Shown piece after piece: positions 30,918-39,280 of a stretch of DNA of 43,284 nt (within the stretch, counting starts at the first letter, position 1; each line of letters starts with the position of its first letter). Made by a program: the position numbers and the translations under genes. The notes under the pieces are model-generated. The model ran no database searches and was not told where the DNA came from. It saw nothing but the letters and a program-made list of their open reading frames with translations. The stretch comes from EsbW-18 sp964634615 (GTDB lineage Bacteria > Patescibacteriota > Minisyncoccia > Phycocordibacterales > EsbW-18), in assembly GCA_964634615.1 (NCBI GenBank), contig CAZWLQ010000001.1, positions 1-43,284 on the forward strand. The letters run 5' to 3'.

Positions 30918-32381
30918 ATGAACGACATTCCGAAAGAAGTGATCGCTGTCGTCGCACTCTTGAAACACGAGGGTTTTGAAGCGTACCTCGTTGGTGGCTG
31001 TGTTCGTGATGTCTTGATGGAAAAGAAACCAAAAGACTGGGATGTGACCACGAACGCATTGCCCGATGACATCCAGCGAATCTTCCCGCACACGTTTTAT
31101 GAAAATGATTTTGGCACGGTTGGTGTGGTGAACGATGATGCGACTGACCCGACACTTGCGGTGATTGAAGTGACGCCGTATCGCACGGAGAGTGGGTACT
31201 CCGACAAGCGCCACCCCGACTCTGTTTCCTTCGGCACATCCTTGAAGGAAGATTTGAAGCGACGTGACTTCACGATGAACGCGATAGCGCTTGATCCGTT
31301 GACCGGCGATATCGAGGACCCGCACAAAGGTCAGGCGGACATCGAGAAAAAAACCATTCGTACGGTTGGCTCTGCTGAAGAACGTTTTCTTGAGGATGCA
31401 CTCCGCATCATGCGCGCTGTTCGTTTCGCAGCGGAATTAGACTTTGACCTTGCTGAAGAAACGACCACCGCAATCCGCGCGCTCCATACTGGCCTTTCCG
31501 ATATCTCCGCCGAACGCATCCGCGATGAATTTACCAAATTGATTCTCTCACCGAACCCACGAAAGGGAATTGAACTTCTCTATGAACTTCACTTGCTCTC
31601 GTATGTTGCACCGGAAGTTGAAGAGGGCGTGAACGTGAAGCAAAATCAAGCGCACTCATACGGCGTGTTCGAGCATATCGTTCGAACGCTTCAAGCGGCG
31701 GCCGATAAAAACGCAACACTCGAAGTTCGCTTGGCAGCGCTCTTCCACGACATCGCAAAGCCGCACACAAAAGAGTTCAGCGAAAAAAATGATGATTGGT
31801 CGTTCCATGGACACGATGTTGTCGGCGCACGCATTACACGAAAACGCTTGCAGGCACTCCGCTATCCGAATGATGTTGTCGCAACTGTCACCAAGCTCGT
31901 ACGTTGGCACATGTTCTTCTCTGATACCGATGAAATCACACACTCTGCGGTGCGCCGATTGATTCGAAACGTCGGCACCGAAAATATCAAAAATATTCTA
32001 CTACTTCGCGTCTGCGATCGCATCGGCACCGGACGACCCAAAGAAGAGCCGTATCGTTTGCGCAAGTATCAATCAATGATTGAAGAGGTAATGCGTGACC
32101 CGGTTTCTGTCTCCATGCTTACGGTTAATGGCGAAGACATCATGAAACTCCTTGATGAAAAAGGTTCTCCGCGCATCGGATGGATTTTGCATGCGCTTCT
32201 CGAAGAGGTACTCGATGATCCGAAGCGAAATACAAAAGACTATTTGGAAAACCGCGCGAAAGAACTCGCCCTACTCTCGGCCGACGAGTTGAAGAAACTC
32301 GGTGAAGCAGGGAAGGATGTGCGAGAAGAGGCAGAGGCAGAGGAGCTCAAAAAAATCCGTTCGAAATATTTTGTGGAGTAA
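30918..32381 (+). CDS. cca: CCA tRNA nucleotidyltransferase
   Basis: A 487-residue enzyme that adds CCA to tRNA 3' ends. The class II head has EAYLVGGCVRDVLMEKKPKDWDV (GG...RD and the DxD), then RRDFTMNAIALDP, EERFLEDALRIMRAVRFAAEL; a C-terminal HD domain follows (LAALFHDIAKPHT, HDVVGA). Start at 30918, 12 nt after a TACAAT -10, with no SD; the frame is open further upstream across the tRNA-Arg locus but that is not coding. It matters here because all four tRNA genes lack CCA. Confidence 0.95.
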   Translation: MNDIPKEVIAVVALLKHEGFEAYLVGGCVRDVLMEKKPKDWDVTTNALPDDIQRIFPHTFYENDFGTVGVVNDDATDPTLAVIEVTPYRTESGYSDKRHPDSVSFGTSLKEDLKRRDFTMNAIALDPLTGDIEDPHKGQADIEKKTIRTVGSAEERFLEDALRIMRAVRFAAELDFDLAEETTTAIRALHTGLSDISAERIRDEFTKLILSPNPRKGIELLYELHLLSYVAPEVEEGVNVKQNQAHSYGVFEHIVRTLQAAADKNATLEVRLAALFHDIAKPHTKEFSEKNDDWSFHGHDVVGARITRKRLQALRYPNDVVATVTKLVRWHMFFSDTDEITHSAVRRLIRNVGTENIKNILLLRVCDRIGTGRPKEEPYRLRKYQSMIEEVMRDPVSVSMLTVNGEDIMKLLDEKGSPRIGWILHALLEEVLDDPKRNTKDYLENRAKELALLSADELKKLGEAGKDVREEAEAEELKKIRSKYFVE

Positions 32382-32411
32382 ACCTTTGTATCTCAAATTC
32401 CTTCCGTGCCT

Positions 32412-32681
32412 TTACTCCAACATTCTGCAGAATGACAGAATGTTTTGAGCTCGAAGAGTGAGGGTGTGAAGCACCTCCTTGCCAGTTTTCCTTTTAAGAA
32501 CTAACCCTGCATGAACGAGTTTCCGGATATGTTCGGAGATGGTTCTAAAGTCACCTTGCAACGCGTCATTTATTTCAAAAACAGAGCGTTCGGAACGTCT
32601 CTGTAGAAGCAACAGGATCTCGATTCGGGAACGATTCGCACATCCTTTGAATATCTTTTCGAGTTCACGAGCGTTTTTCAT
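32412..32681 (-). CDS. ArsR-like HTH regulator
   Basis: An 89-residue winged-helix protein: ARELEKIFKGCANRSRIEILLLL, VFEINDALQGDFRTISEHIRKLVHAGLVLKRKTGKEV. It has the ArsR/SmtB fold outline but no obvious metal-binding cysteine cluster. A 22-bp perfect palindrome lies 61 bp upstream and a related one overlaps its 3' end, both likely operator candidates. AAAGGCAGT before the ATG is a weak SD. Confidence 0.82.
   Translation of the reverse strand: MKNARELEKIFKGCANRSRIEILLLLQRRSERSVFEINDALQGDFRTISEHIRKLVHAGLVLKRKTGKEVLHTLTLRAQNILSFCRMLE
32421..32446. repeat. CATTCTGCAGAATG palindrome, copy 1
   Basis: Inside the last codons of the ArsR-like gene. Followed by ACAGAATGTTTT. Matches the copy at 32747-32772 with three differences over 26 bp. 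Confidence 0.8.
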
Positions 32682-32741
32682 ACTGCCTTTCTACGCCCAA
32701 TTATCTATTTATGCCACTACCGACTTTATCAAAACTTCATT

Positions 32742-32763
32742 CCGTCATTCTGCAGAATGACGG
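32742..32763. promoter_or_regulatory. 22-bp perfect palindrome upstream of ArsR-like gene
   Basis: CCGTCATTCTG and its exact inverse. Lies above the candidate TTGATA -35 of the ArsR-like gene (minus strand), as an operator or second promoter element would. Confidence 0.75.
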
Positions 32764-32814
32764 GATGTTTATAAGTTCTCTTTGAGGGTTCTCAAGGAAT
32801 ATTTCTGTGAAAGC

Positions 32815-33060
32815 AAAGTTAGTGCTCGGGTAAACGCAAAAGCCGCCCTGCTGTTAATCGGCGTACTGCTACGGACGCTGATGTTTTAGAGGACGGCTGC
32901 AAGATGCCTGTCACGGAAAGCGGATCATGGTGACCCGAAGGGGTTTTTAGCAATCGAGGAACGATTACTTTAAACCACGCAGTCGTGGAGGACTTGGGAA
33001 CAACGGTGGTTGATTACGACTTGTGCGTTAAGGAGATGTTTGTGAGGGTTTGGGTTTTTG
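32815..33060 (+). ncRNA. Candidate structured non-coding RNA, unassigned
   Basis: The 590-bp gap between the ArsR-like gene and xth has no gene I can support. This part is GC-richer than its flanks and packs many stems: AGCCGCCCT/AGGACGGCT (32841-32900 region), GTCAC/GTGAC, CCCgaaGGG, AATCGaggaaCGATT, CCACGcagtCGTGG, CAACggtgGTTG, and a possible closing AACGCA/TGCGTT. It ends in a T-rich run (GGGTTTTTGTTTTTTTG). I tested it by eye against RNase P, tmRNA, SRP and 6S RNA and found none of their conserved motifs. Strand is inferred from the T-run. Confidence 0.45.
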
Positions 33061-33097
33061 TTTTTTTGTAGAAACAAACGCACTTCGTCCAACCTCT

Positions 33098-33130
33098 GGT
33101 ACAGAGTATAAAGGACATAAAGGACATTCG
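33098..33130 (+). repeat. AAAGGACAT tandem units
   Basis: AAAGGACAT-AAAGGACATTCGT-AAAGGACAC in a row, followed by TGTGGATAG (inverse of CTATCCACA, one off the DnaA box). The same unit occurs at 27880-27990. Confidence 0.55.
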
Positions 33131-33159
33131 TAAAGGACACTGTGGATAGCTCAAATGAG

Positions 33160-33268
33160 CCACTGGGGTATAGGGTTTGGGGTGTAGAGAATGGGACAGA
33201 ACGGTTGGTCTAGGAATTCCTATACCCTACACCCGAGTGGCCAGACCCTTTGTTCTGTAATGACTAGA
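33160..33268. repeat. Nested inverted repeats 3' of xth
   Basis: GCCACT/AGTGGC, GGGTATAGG/CCTATACCC, GGGTGTAG/CTACACCC, ACAGAAC/GTTCTGT, GGTCTAG/CTAGACC and a central TAGGAATTCCTA. The modules occur in the same order on both sides, each inverted, so alternative folds are possible. Confidence 0.55.
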
Positions 33269-33272
33269 CCCC

Positions 33273-34043
33273 TTAGATATCTATATCGAGCCGAACGGGG
33301 CAGTGATCGGAGCCAAAAACTTGCGGAAGAATATCGCACCCTTTCACTTTCGAGAGGAGGTCGGAGGATACGAAAAAATAATCGATGCGCCAGCCGACGT
33401 TTCGTGCTCGAGCGCGTGTTATTTGATCCCAGTAGGTATACGCATCGGTTTTTGTTGGGTTCAAGTAGCGAAAAACGTCGACATAGCCGGAATCAATCAC
33501 CGAATCAATCCACGCACGTTCTTCGGGCAAAAATCCTGATGTTTCCTCGTTTGCTTCAGGGCGCGCAAGGTCAATTGCCTCATGGGCAACGTTTACATCC
33601 CCACAGAAAATAATGCTTTTCCCGCTTGCTCTAACTGTTTCAATACGCTCGAGAAACATGTCAAAGTATTCCATTTTGAATGCGAGCCGATCTGGTCCGC
33701 GACCACCGTTCGGAAAATAGACGTTGTAGAGCACAAAATCCTCAAAAACGGCCTCAATCAAGCGTCCTTCAGTGTTGTAGGCGTCCGGTAACACGTCAAA
33801 ATTCACCTCAAGTGGCTTCTTTTTTGTATAGAGCGCAACGCCGCTATAGCCCTTTTTGCCCCGTGATTCATTAAAGAACGCGTGGTATCCAGGAACATTT
33901 CGTGCCTCTGGAGGGATTTTGAGTTCTTCCGATTTCACTTCCTGCAAACAGAGAATATCCGGCATGAACGGCTGAAACTCTTCCCAAAAGCCCTGTGTGA
34001 CGAGGGAGCGGATACCGTTCACGTTCCACGTGATGATCTTCAT
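33273..34043 (-). CDS. xth: Exodeoxyribonuclease III (AP endonuclease)
   Basis: A 256-residue DNA-repair nuclease of the ExoIII/APE1 family that cuts at abasic sites. Canonical motifs: KIITWNVNGIRS, DILCLQEVKSEE (catalytic Glu), GYSGVALYTKK, YNVYFPNGG, IIFCGDVNVAHEAIDL, WRIDYFFVS and FGSDHCPVRLDID (catalytic Asp-His). Start at 34043 follows a TATCAT -10 by 8 nt, with no SD. Confidence 0.97.
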   Translation of the reverse strand: MKIITWNVNGIRSLVTQGFWEEFQPFMPDILCLQEVKSEELKIPPEARNVPGYHAFFNESRGKKGYSGVALYTKKKPLEVNFDVLPDAYNTEGRLIEAVFEDFVLYNVYFPNGGRGPDRLAFKMEYFDMFLERIETVRASGKSIIFCGDVNVAHEAIDLARPEANEETSGFLPEERAWIDSVIDSGYVDVFRYLNPTKTDAYTYWDQITRARARNVGWRIDYFFVSSDLLSKVKGCDILPQVFGSDHCPVRLDIDI

Positions 34044-34063
34044 GGTGCATATGATAACAGACA

Positions 34064-34086
34064 GCGCGCCCCGGGGCGGGGCGCGC
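34064..34086 (-). terminator. Terminator of 34099-34593 gene
   Basis: GCGCGCCCC, 5-nt loop, GGGGCGCGC; followed by TGTCTGTTAT on minus, so the T-run is weak. It sits directly before the xth start. Confidence 0.65.
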
Positions 34087-34098
34087 GAAAGAAGAACG

Positions 34099-34593
34099 CT
34101 ACATGATGGGAGCGGTGCGCTTGGGAGGACGAACGAACGGCCGAGCGCAGGCTCGTCCAAGCGACTCAACAAGAAGGATCGCTTTTTTCTCCTGCTCTGC
34201 CTCGAGAGGGAGATTCCGGTCAAAGAAGTCCGCGATGTCGATGAGGTCTCGCCCGCGGAGGTGCGAGCCGAAAGCAAGTTCTGCCTCTTCGATACCGACG
34301 CGGAAATCTTGTATGACGACGTAATACGTCATCGTCACCTCAAGAGGACGTCTCACCATTCTTGAACTTTCACGACGACGTTCATCCTTCTCTTTGAGAC
34401 ACCTGAATTCGCCCTCCCAACGAATCAGGCCGCCCGCAATCCTCCACATCTTACGCTCGTCCTCCGACAGCCACCGTGGATGGCGTCGAGCCGAGAGAGC
34501 TGTCTCCGTAAGAACCGATGCCACGAAGGAGCGTTTCTCGACGATGGTGTCACCTGGCCGGCGCTCCTTCGCTTTTTTGTTTTTCGCTTGCAT
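34099..34593 (-). CDS. Hypothetical basic protein
   Basis: A 164-residue soluble protein, very rich in R, K and E, especially at the N-terminus (QAKNKKAKERRPGD) and in the region KEKDERRRESSRMVRRP. No domain recognised. I chose 34593 because GGGAGGG lies 4 nt upstream; a longer frame begins at 34662. Basic character suggests nucleic-acid contact, but that is a guess. SD-led accessory class. Confidence 0.6.
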   Translation of the reverse strand: MQAKNKKAKERRPGDTIVEKRSFVASVLTETALSARRHPRWLSEDERKMWRIAGGLIRWEGEFRCLKEKDERRRESSRMVRRPLEVTMTYYVVIQDFRVGIEEAELAFGSHLRGRDLIDIADFFDRNLPLEAEQEKKAILLVESLGRACARPFVRPPKRTAPIM

Positions 34594-34745
34594 CAAACCC
34601 TCCCGTTTCGCATCATTTGTTTTTCTGTCACGAACAATACGCTCCAAACGACGCTTCCGCAATATCCTCTCTGCTACTTGCGATTCCTACGCACTTGCTA
34701 CAATAGATGCCGTAGACATTACATTATTTGTAACTTTGTTTTTAT

Positions 34746-35051
34746 ATGCACATGCACAAAGATATGAAATGCGGACCAGCAAAGATCGCATGGATCTTGG
34801 TTCTCATTGGTGCTATCAACTGGGGACTGATTGGGCTCGGCTACTTCTTCAGCGCGAACTGGAACCTCGTGAACCTCATCTTCGGCCGCTTGATGTGGCT
34901 TGAAGCGTTGGTATACCTATTGGTTGGTATCGCGGGTGTCATCGTCATCTTCGGATGTCGTTGTAAGCGATGCAAAGAAGGATGCGCTTCATGCCGCGCA
35001 GATGGTATGGGAAGTGCTCCATCGGCGCCGATGGGAGGTCAGCAGATGTAA
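34746..35051 (+). CDS. DUF378 family membrane protein
   Basis: A 101-residue protein whose KIAWILVLIGAINWGLIGLG is the DUF378 hallmark, followed by a second helix (WLEALVYLLVGIAGVIVIFG) and a cysteine-rich tail (CRCKRCKEGCASC). Two-helix small membrane proteins of unknown function. The Cys cluster could bind a metal. No SD; candidate -10 TACAAT near 34698. Confidence 0.88.
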   Translation: MHMHKDMKCGPAKIAWILVLIGAINWGLIGLGYFFSANWNLVNLIFGRLMWLEALVYLLVGIAGVIVIFGCRCKRCKEGCASCRADGMGSAPSAPMGGQQM

Positions 35052-35074
35052 ACAAGAAAAAAACAGACAAGACG

Positions 35075-35110
35075 CACAAAAATACTCCGCATTCACGGAG
35101 TATTTTTGTG
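35075..35110 (+). terminator. Terminator of DUF378 gene
   Basis: CACAAAAATACTCCG, 6-nt loop, CGGAGTATTTTTGTG: 15-bp perfect stem including A/T tracts. Confidence 0.88.
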
Positions 35111-35152
35111 CAAGACTTTTTGCTACATGCTTTGCGTTCGATGTCCTACGCC

Positions 35153-36868
35153 TTACTGCCCGTACGCATTGATGAGTCCTGTCGCTTGCTGAAAGAGAAG
35201 GTCGAACTGTGTAGGGGATGATGTTGCGCCCTCCGTAGCTGGTTGTGTTGTTGTCCCGTTTGTTTGTCCGCCAAAGATTGCCCCAAGAAGCTGGAGATAC
35301 CCTTGTGCAAAATTCAGATAGCTTTCAACACCACCCAACTGCAGCACACCTGTTGGACCGACGTTCGGACCAGGCGGTGGCGTTGTTGCACCACCAATCG
35401 TGTAGCGATAGAGTGCGCCCCAGCGAGACCCGATAAGAATCGTGCCGTTTGATGACATCGCAATTGACTGCGCCGCATCATCGAGTGAAATAATTTGCGC
35501 CTGTTCTGTGCCACCCGCGTTCTCGCTCAAAGGAAACTTGTTCCACTTTGGAAGAATAATTTCACCAGCAAGTGTGCCGGCTTTCAGTATCTTCACCTTG
35601 CATCCCTTGTACGGGTCTGCGGTGCCGTCGGTTACTGGAAGCACGCTCCCGTTTCCGCTCGGACAGACACCGTAGAGAATGTAGTCGCCTGAAACCGCAT
35701 ATGGCAAGCCACCGATGCCCGAGACACCGGAGAGCGCCGTTGTTGAGATTTTTGAAAACGTGGTTGTCGTTGCTTCATAGATGTCGACATTCACACTGCC
35801 TGCGGAAAAGTTTGTTGCGAATGCAACGCGATTAGGATTTGCAGAATCATATCGAGGGTTCGCATAGTTCACCGCATATCCCGGAAGCGTTGTAACTTCT
35901 TCAAGACGCTGCCACTCATCCATTGTGTCCGCACTGACGACACGATATACCGCCGCGCTCGTCGCGCCGCTCTTGGTGCCAATCACAAAATCACCGACAC
36001 CAGCAAGCGGCGTAATTTGATTCCATGATTCATAGAGCGACGAAGGGGCACTCACTGACCACTCGCGAACTGCGTCAAAACCAGTGTCTGTGTAGAGAAT
36101 GTTTGTACGTGCATAGCGAAGTTGTCCGTCGCTCACATTTTCTTCCTTCACGCCCCATAGCGCACTGCCGGCCTTTACAAGATTGCCGACCGCATAGCGA
36201 CCTGTGTGTGACTCGCTGTCGTAGACAGAACCCTTTGAAATGTATGCGCGCTTTGCAAGCGTGATGCCACTTCCTGTGATGCGATATTCCATTGGTGGAC
36301 GATTCCATCCGGTGCCTCCAACGTCATGCATCACACGAACAAATTTATCGCTTGTAACAGGAATGACCGCGACCGAACCTTCACATGCGCCGCCTTCGTT
36401 ACATGCACCGGTCTGCGAAAGACCGTCGAGACACGCATCGCGCGTGCCGATGAGCGTTCCGTCGTTTTTGAATGCATAGAGTCCGCCTTGGAGATCTTTG
36501 TTGCGCCCTGATGCCCCGTCCGTAAAGAGTGCGCGCCACCCACTTCGAGTTACCTTTGGACTACAGGTGCCCGACACAACGAAGTCTCCGCTTCCCATCA
36601 CCACGATATTCTGGAACGGGGACCCTTGTGAGTACCACGCGTACGGAATCTGGTGGATGTCGCGGAGTTTGCTCTTGTACGTCGCGCCGTACGTGCCGTT
36701 GTTGGCACCCGACGGTGTTGATGTTCCTGCTCCTACCGTGACCCCAGCATTATTGAGGATGAAATTAAAATCAACGGTTCCAAAAGGATTGATTTGTGCT
36801 TCTGCAACAAACGCTGTCGTCATGACGGCAACGAACGCGAGCGGAGCAAGAAAACGGACGTATTTCAT
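35153..36868 (-). CDS. Secreted beta-propeller-like protein
   Basis: A 571-residue exported protein: signal peptide RFLAPLAFVAVMTTAFVAEA, then repeated beta segments of the form GDFVVSGT, DKFVRVMHDVGG, GDFVIGTKSG, GDYILYGVC and GTILIGSRWGALYRY, which suggest a beta-propeller, with cysteines (ACLDGLSQTGACNEGGACEG). It ends with a Thr/Pro/Gly linker and a short helical tail (LLFQQATGLINAYGQ). No SD; the family is not recognised. Likely cell-surface or secreted. Confidence 0.78.
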   Translation of the reverse strand: MKYVRFLAPLAFVAVMTTAFVAEAQINPFGTVDFNFILNNAGVTVGAGTSTPSGANNGTYGATYKSKLRDIHQIPYAWYSQGSPFQNIVVMGSGDFVVSGTCSPKVTRSGWRALFTDGASGRNKDLQGGLYAFKNDGTLIGTRDACLDGLSQTGACNEGGACEGSVAVIPVTSDKFVRVMHDVGGTGWNRPPMEYRITGSGITLAKRAYISKGSVYDSESHTGRYAVGNLVKAGSALWGVKEENVSDGQLRYARTNILYTDTGFDAVREWSVSAPSSLYESWNQITPLAGVGDFVIGTKSGATSAAVYRVVSADTMDEWQRLEEVTTLPGYAVNYANPRYDSANPNRVAFATNFSAGSVNVDIYEATTTTFSKISTTALSGVSGIGGLPYAVSGDYILYGVCPSGNGSVLPVTDGTADPYKGCKVKILKAGTLAGEIILPKWNKFPLSENAGGTEQAQIISLDDAAQSIAMSSNGTILIGSRWGALYRYTIGGATTPPPGPNVGPTGVLQLGGVESYLNFAQGYLQLLGAIFGGQTNGTTTQPATEGATSSPTQFDLLFQQATGLINAYGQ

Positions 36869-36912
36869 AAAAATAAGGGCGGAATGCGGTTAATGAATAT
36901 GGCTCTATGGTA

Positions 36913-37845
36913 CTACTTTTTGTCTTTGCCGTGAAAATTCTTGTGTACTTCGCGAAGGTGGCTGTCAGTGACGTGTGTGTAGACCTGGGTGGTTGCGATG
37001 TTTGCATGACCGAGGAGCGCCTGCACGCTCCGCACATCAGCTCCGTTGTGAAGGAGGTCGGTTGCAAATGAGTGCCGAATCACGTGTGGTGTCACTTTCT
37101 TGCTGATACCGGCGCGAATGGCGTGCTCGCGAACAATGCGCTCAACCGAGCGAGGTGTGAGTGCGGGGAGCGCGTGCTTGCCGGCGGAGCGGCCGTGCTG
37201 CACGAACATCGGATCCTCCAAATCTTTCCGACGATTGAGATACGCCTTCACCGCATCCGCTGCATCTGGTGACACGAACACCACGCGCACCTTCTCTCCC
37301 TTTCCGCGGATAGAAAATTCGCCACGATCAATGTCGGTGTCGCGCGAGAGGGAACAGAGCTCGGACACGCGGAGTCCTGTTGAAAAAAGGAGGGAGAGGA
37401 GTGCGCTGTCGCGGAGCGCGCGAAGTTCCTGTGCGGGCGTTGTCGCTTTTTTTAATGCTTCACCCGGTGCTTTGAGGAGTTTCAGAAGTTCGTCATGCGT
37501 AATCAAATCGAGATCGCGCTCACCAACCTTCGCGAGCTCAATGGTTTCTGGTTGGAGCGTTTGAATGTTTCGTTTACGAAGAAACTTTAAGAACGCGCGA
37601 AGTGCAATCAAGTAATAGTTTTGAGTTTTTCGTTTGAGTGTTCCGTTACCCGCGGGTTGGCGATTCAACCACAGACGAAATTCGCGCACCGCAGTTTCCG
37701 TGATATCGGTCGGTTTATTTTTTTTCAAAAATTCTATGAAACGCGTGAGGTAGCGGTCGTAGTTTTCGGTTGTCTTCACCGAACGACCCTTCTCGATTTC
37801 AAGATACTCGAGGAAATCTTGTTTGAGTGCGCGAAGGTCTTTCAT
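36913..37845 (-). CDS. Tyrosine recombinase XerC/XerD-like
   Basis: A 310-residue site-specific recombinase with an N-terminal SAM-like domain (FLEYLEIEKGRSVKTTENYDRYLTRF) and catalytic residues in order: Arg in STGLRVSELCSL, Lys in IRGKGEKVRVVF, HVIRHSFATDLL (HxxR), LGHANIATTQVYTH with the Tyr nucleophile. Length fits XerC/D, which resolve chromosome dimers at dif. Start 37845 (MKDLRALKQ) is favoured; 37878 is also in frame. A single Xer is usual in small Patescibacteria genomes. Confidence 0.92.
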   Translation of the reverse strand: MKDLRALKQDFLEYLEIEKGRSVKTTENYDRYLTRFIEFLKKNKPTDITETAVREFRLWLNRQPAGNGTLKRKTQNYYLIALRAFLKFLRKRNIQTLQPETIELAKVGERDLDLITHDELLKLLKAPGEALKKATTPAQELRALRDSALLSLLFSTGLRVSELCSLSRDTDIDRGEFSIRGKGEKVRVVFVSPDAADAVKAYLNRRKDLEDPMFVQHGRSAGKHALPALTPRSVERIVREHAIRAGISKKVTPHVIRHSFATDLLHNGADVRSVQALLGHANIATTQVYTHVTDSHLREVHKNFHGKDKK

Positions 37846-38230
37846 ACCTATAGTGTCGCCTGAATTCATGCGTCGCACAATATTTTTGCTCCTTGCGCAG
37901 CGGCCAAAAGTAGGGCATTGTCCTTGCCTAGTAGTAGGCTCGTGCCGGTCGCGCGACGCAGCGGCGCATCAAACCCCTTCCGTAGCAGGAGTAGCCCGGA
38001 AATAACTATCTCCGGGCACGTTTCTCTTTCGTGTGCCGAGAAGGGAAACGTTTAGGAGTGTGGTTGCCCAACCATCTGCACACCCTGCGCGTCCGACCGG
38101 AGCAGTTCAAGGATTCAGGGTCCTTCTTTTCAACGGCAAGGGTGCCCTTCGGCGCTCTATCCCGCGAGGAGACAGGGCTCTTTTTCATGTCAGTTGCGTT
38201 TGCCAATTTTTGTGCTATGATGTCTCGTAT
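37846..38230. other. Intergenic region, xerC to rpsO
   Basis: About 385 bp. A hairpin GCCCGGA...TCCGGGC at 37994-38017 and GCCTAgtagTAGGC near 37925 are visible. A 66-residue minus-strand frame (38006-38206) is very basic with no SD and no initiator of note; I do not accept it. The rpsO promoter is at the end. Confidence 0.5.
38194..38221 (+). promoter_or_regulatory. Promoter of rpsO
   Basis: TTGCGT (38194-38199), 16-nt spacer, TATGAT (38216-38221), only 9 nt before the ATG, so a near-leaderless start. Confidence 0.65.
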
Positions 38231-38494
38231 ATGGCACTCAGCAAGAAAAAGAAAACAACACTCATCAAGTCGTCAGCACGACATGATTCAGACACCGGCT
38301 CTCCTGAAGTACAGGTAACGGTTCTTTCAAAGCGCATCGATGATCTTTCGAAGCACTTGAAAAAGAATCGCAAAGACAAGCACTCACGCCGCGGACTCCT
38401 CGGCATGGTCGCAAAGCGTCGCACGCACATGGACTATTTGAAGAAAAAGAATCCTGCTGTTCACGCTGATCTCACGAAGAAAATCAAAGAATAA
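38231..38494 (+). CDS. rpsO: Ribosomal protein S15
   Basis: An 87-residue 30S protein. ARHDSDTGSPEVQVTVLSKRIDDLSKHLK, KDKHSRRGLLGMVAKRRTHMDYLKKK are the S15 signature. Start at 38231 with almost no leader and no SD. In many bacteria rpsO is immediately followed by pnp; here an NYN gene and four SD-led membrane genes lie between them. Confidence 0.97.
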   Translation: MALSKKKKTTLIKSSARHDSDTGSPEVQVTVLSKRIDDLSKHLKKNRKDKHSRRGLLGMVAKRRTHMDYLKKKNPAVHADLTKKIKE

Positions 38495-38521
38495 AAACAT
38501 GTCGCGTGTGCGACATGTTTT
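38494..38521 (+). terminator. Terminator of rpsO
   Basis: AAAACATGTCGC, loop GTGT, GCGACATGTTTT then TATTT. Confidence 0.9.
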
Positions 38522-38523
38522 TA

Positions 38524-38612
38524 TTTCAAATTCCAAAATTTGTTTAGCCATTGGAATTTGGAGCTTGTTTGGAACTTGGATTTTGGTGTTTGGAATTTTT
38601 TAATACCCATTT
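38524..38612. repeat. Degenerate AAATTCCAAA spacer
   Basis: Low-complexity units TTTCAAATTCCAAAATTTG, TTGGAATTTGGAGC, TTTGGAACTTGGATTTTGG. Similar in style to 600-727. Confidence 0.6.
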
Positions 38613-38625
38613 AGCATTTTTATAT

Positions 38626-39228
38626 ATGACTATCATTAAGCATTCGGCACAGCGCGTTGCTGTTTTTATTGACGCGCAAAATCTCTACCACAGCGCAAAG
38701 CATCTCTACGGTGCAAAAGTAAACTTTGGTGACATGGTCACCGATGCGGTCGCTGGCCGCGCACTCGTTCGTGCAACCGCATACGTCATCTCAACTGAAG
38801 AAGGAAGTGAGCAAGGATTCTTTGACGCGCTCACGAAGGTTGGCATCGAAGCAAAGCACAAAGATCTCCAAATCTTCGCCGGCGGACAAAAGAAAGCAGA
38901 CTGGGATGTCGGACTTGCAATCGACGCCGTGAAGCTGGCGCCAAAATTAGACAGTGTAATTTTGATTTCGGGCGACGGTGACTTTATTCCGCTCGTGCAA
39001 TACCTCCAAATCAACGAAGGGTGTCAGGTGGAAGTTGTTTCATTCGGACGCTCAACATCCAGCGCATTGATTGAAGCAGCTGATCACTTCACTGACCTCG
39101 ATGAAGCGACCGACAAATATTTGATCGGCTATCGCGGTAACGGGGGAGGACGTGATTTTCGAAATAAGTCTCGCGAACGCGACAACGGCTCCGGGAATAA
39201 GCCGAAGATTGTGAAGCGAAAGATGTAA
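38626..39228 (+). CDS. NYN-domain (LabA/PIN-like) protein
   Basis: A 200-residue PIN-like nuclease domain: RVAVFIDAQNLYHSAKHLYG (DxxN), KKADWDVGLAIDAVKLA (second acidic site) and SVILISGDGDFIPLVQYL (GDxDF). LabA/NYN proteins are predicted RNases. The tail is Gly/Arg/Lys-rich (GYRGNGGGRDFRNKSRERDN), suited to RNA binding. No SD. Its place beside rpsO and pnp fits an RNA-metabolism role. Confidence 0.92.
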   Translation: MTIIKHSAQRVAVFIDAQNLYHSAKHLYGAKVNFGDMVTDAVAGRALVRATAYVISTEEGSEQGFFDALTKVGIEAKHKDLQIFAGGQKKADWDVGLAIDAVKLAPKLDSVILISGDGDFIPLVQYLQINEGCQVEVVSFGRSTSSALIEAADHFTDLDEATDKYLIGYRGNGGGRDFRNKSRERDNGSGNKPKIVKRKM

Positions 39229-39233
39229 GATAC

Positions 39234-39258
39234 GCGCCGCCCCTCATCGGGGCGGCGC
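39234..39258 (+). terminator. Terminator of NYN gene
   Basis: GCGCCGCCCC, loop, GGGGCGGCGC then TTTCGTTTCC. Confidence 0.88.
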
Positions 39259-39280
39259 TTTCGTTTCCTTGTCGTATCTA

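Noticed and set aside
32830..32860. ACGCAAAAGCC resembling part of the c-di-GMP-I riboswitch
   Set aside because: The first AGGGCAAACC segment, the GNRA loop and the 3' half of the aptamer are absent, and no gene lies directly downstream on that strand.
33273..34277. Extended N-terminus of xth up to 34277
   Set aside because: The extra residues are Arg/Ser/Leu-rich, cross the terminator and antisense of the neighbouring gene, and are absent from the family.
38006..38206. 66-residue minus-strand frame upstream of rpsO
   Set aside because: No SD, non-ATG start, highly basic random-looking composition, and its stop lies in a hairpin loop.
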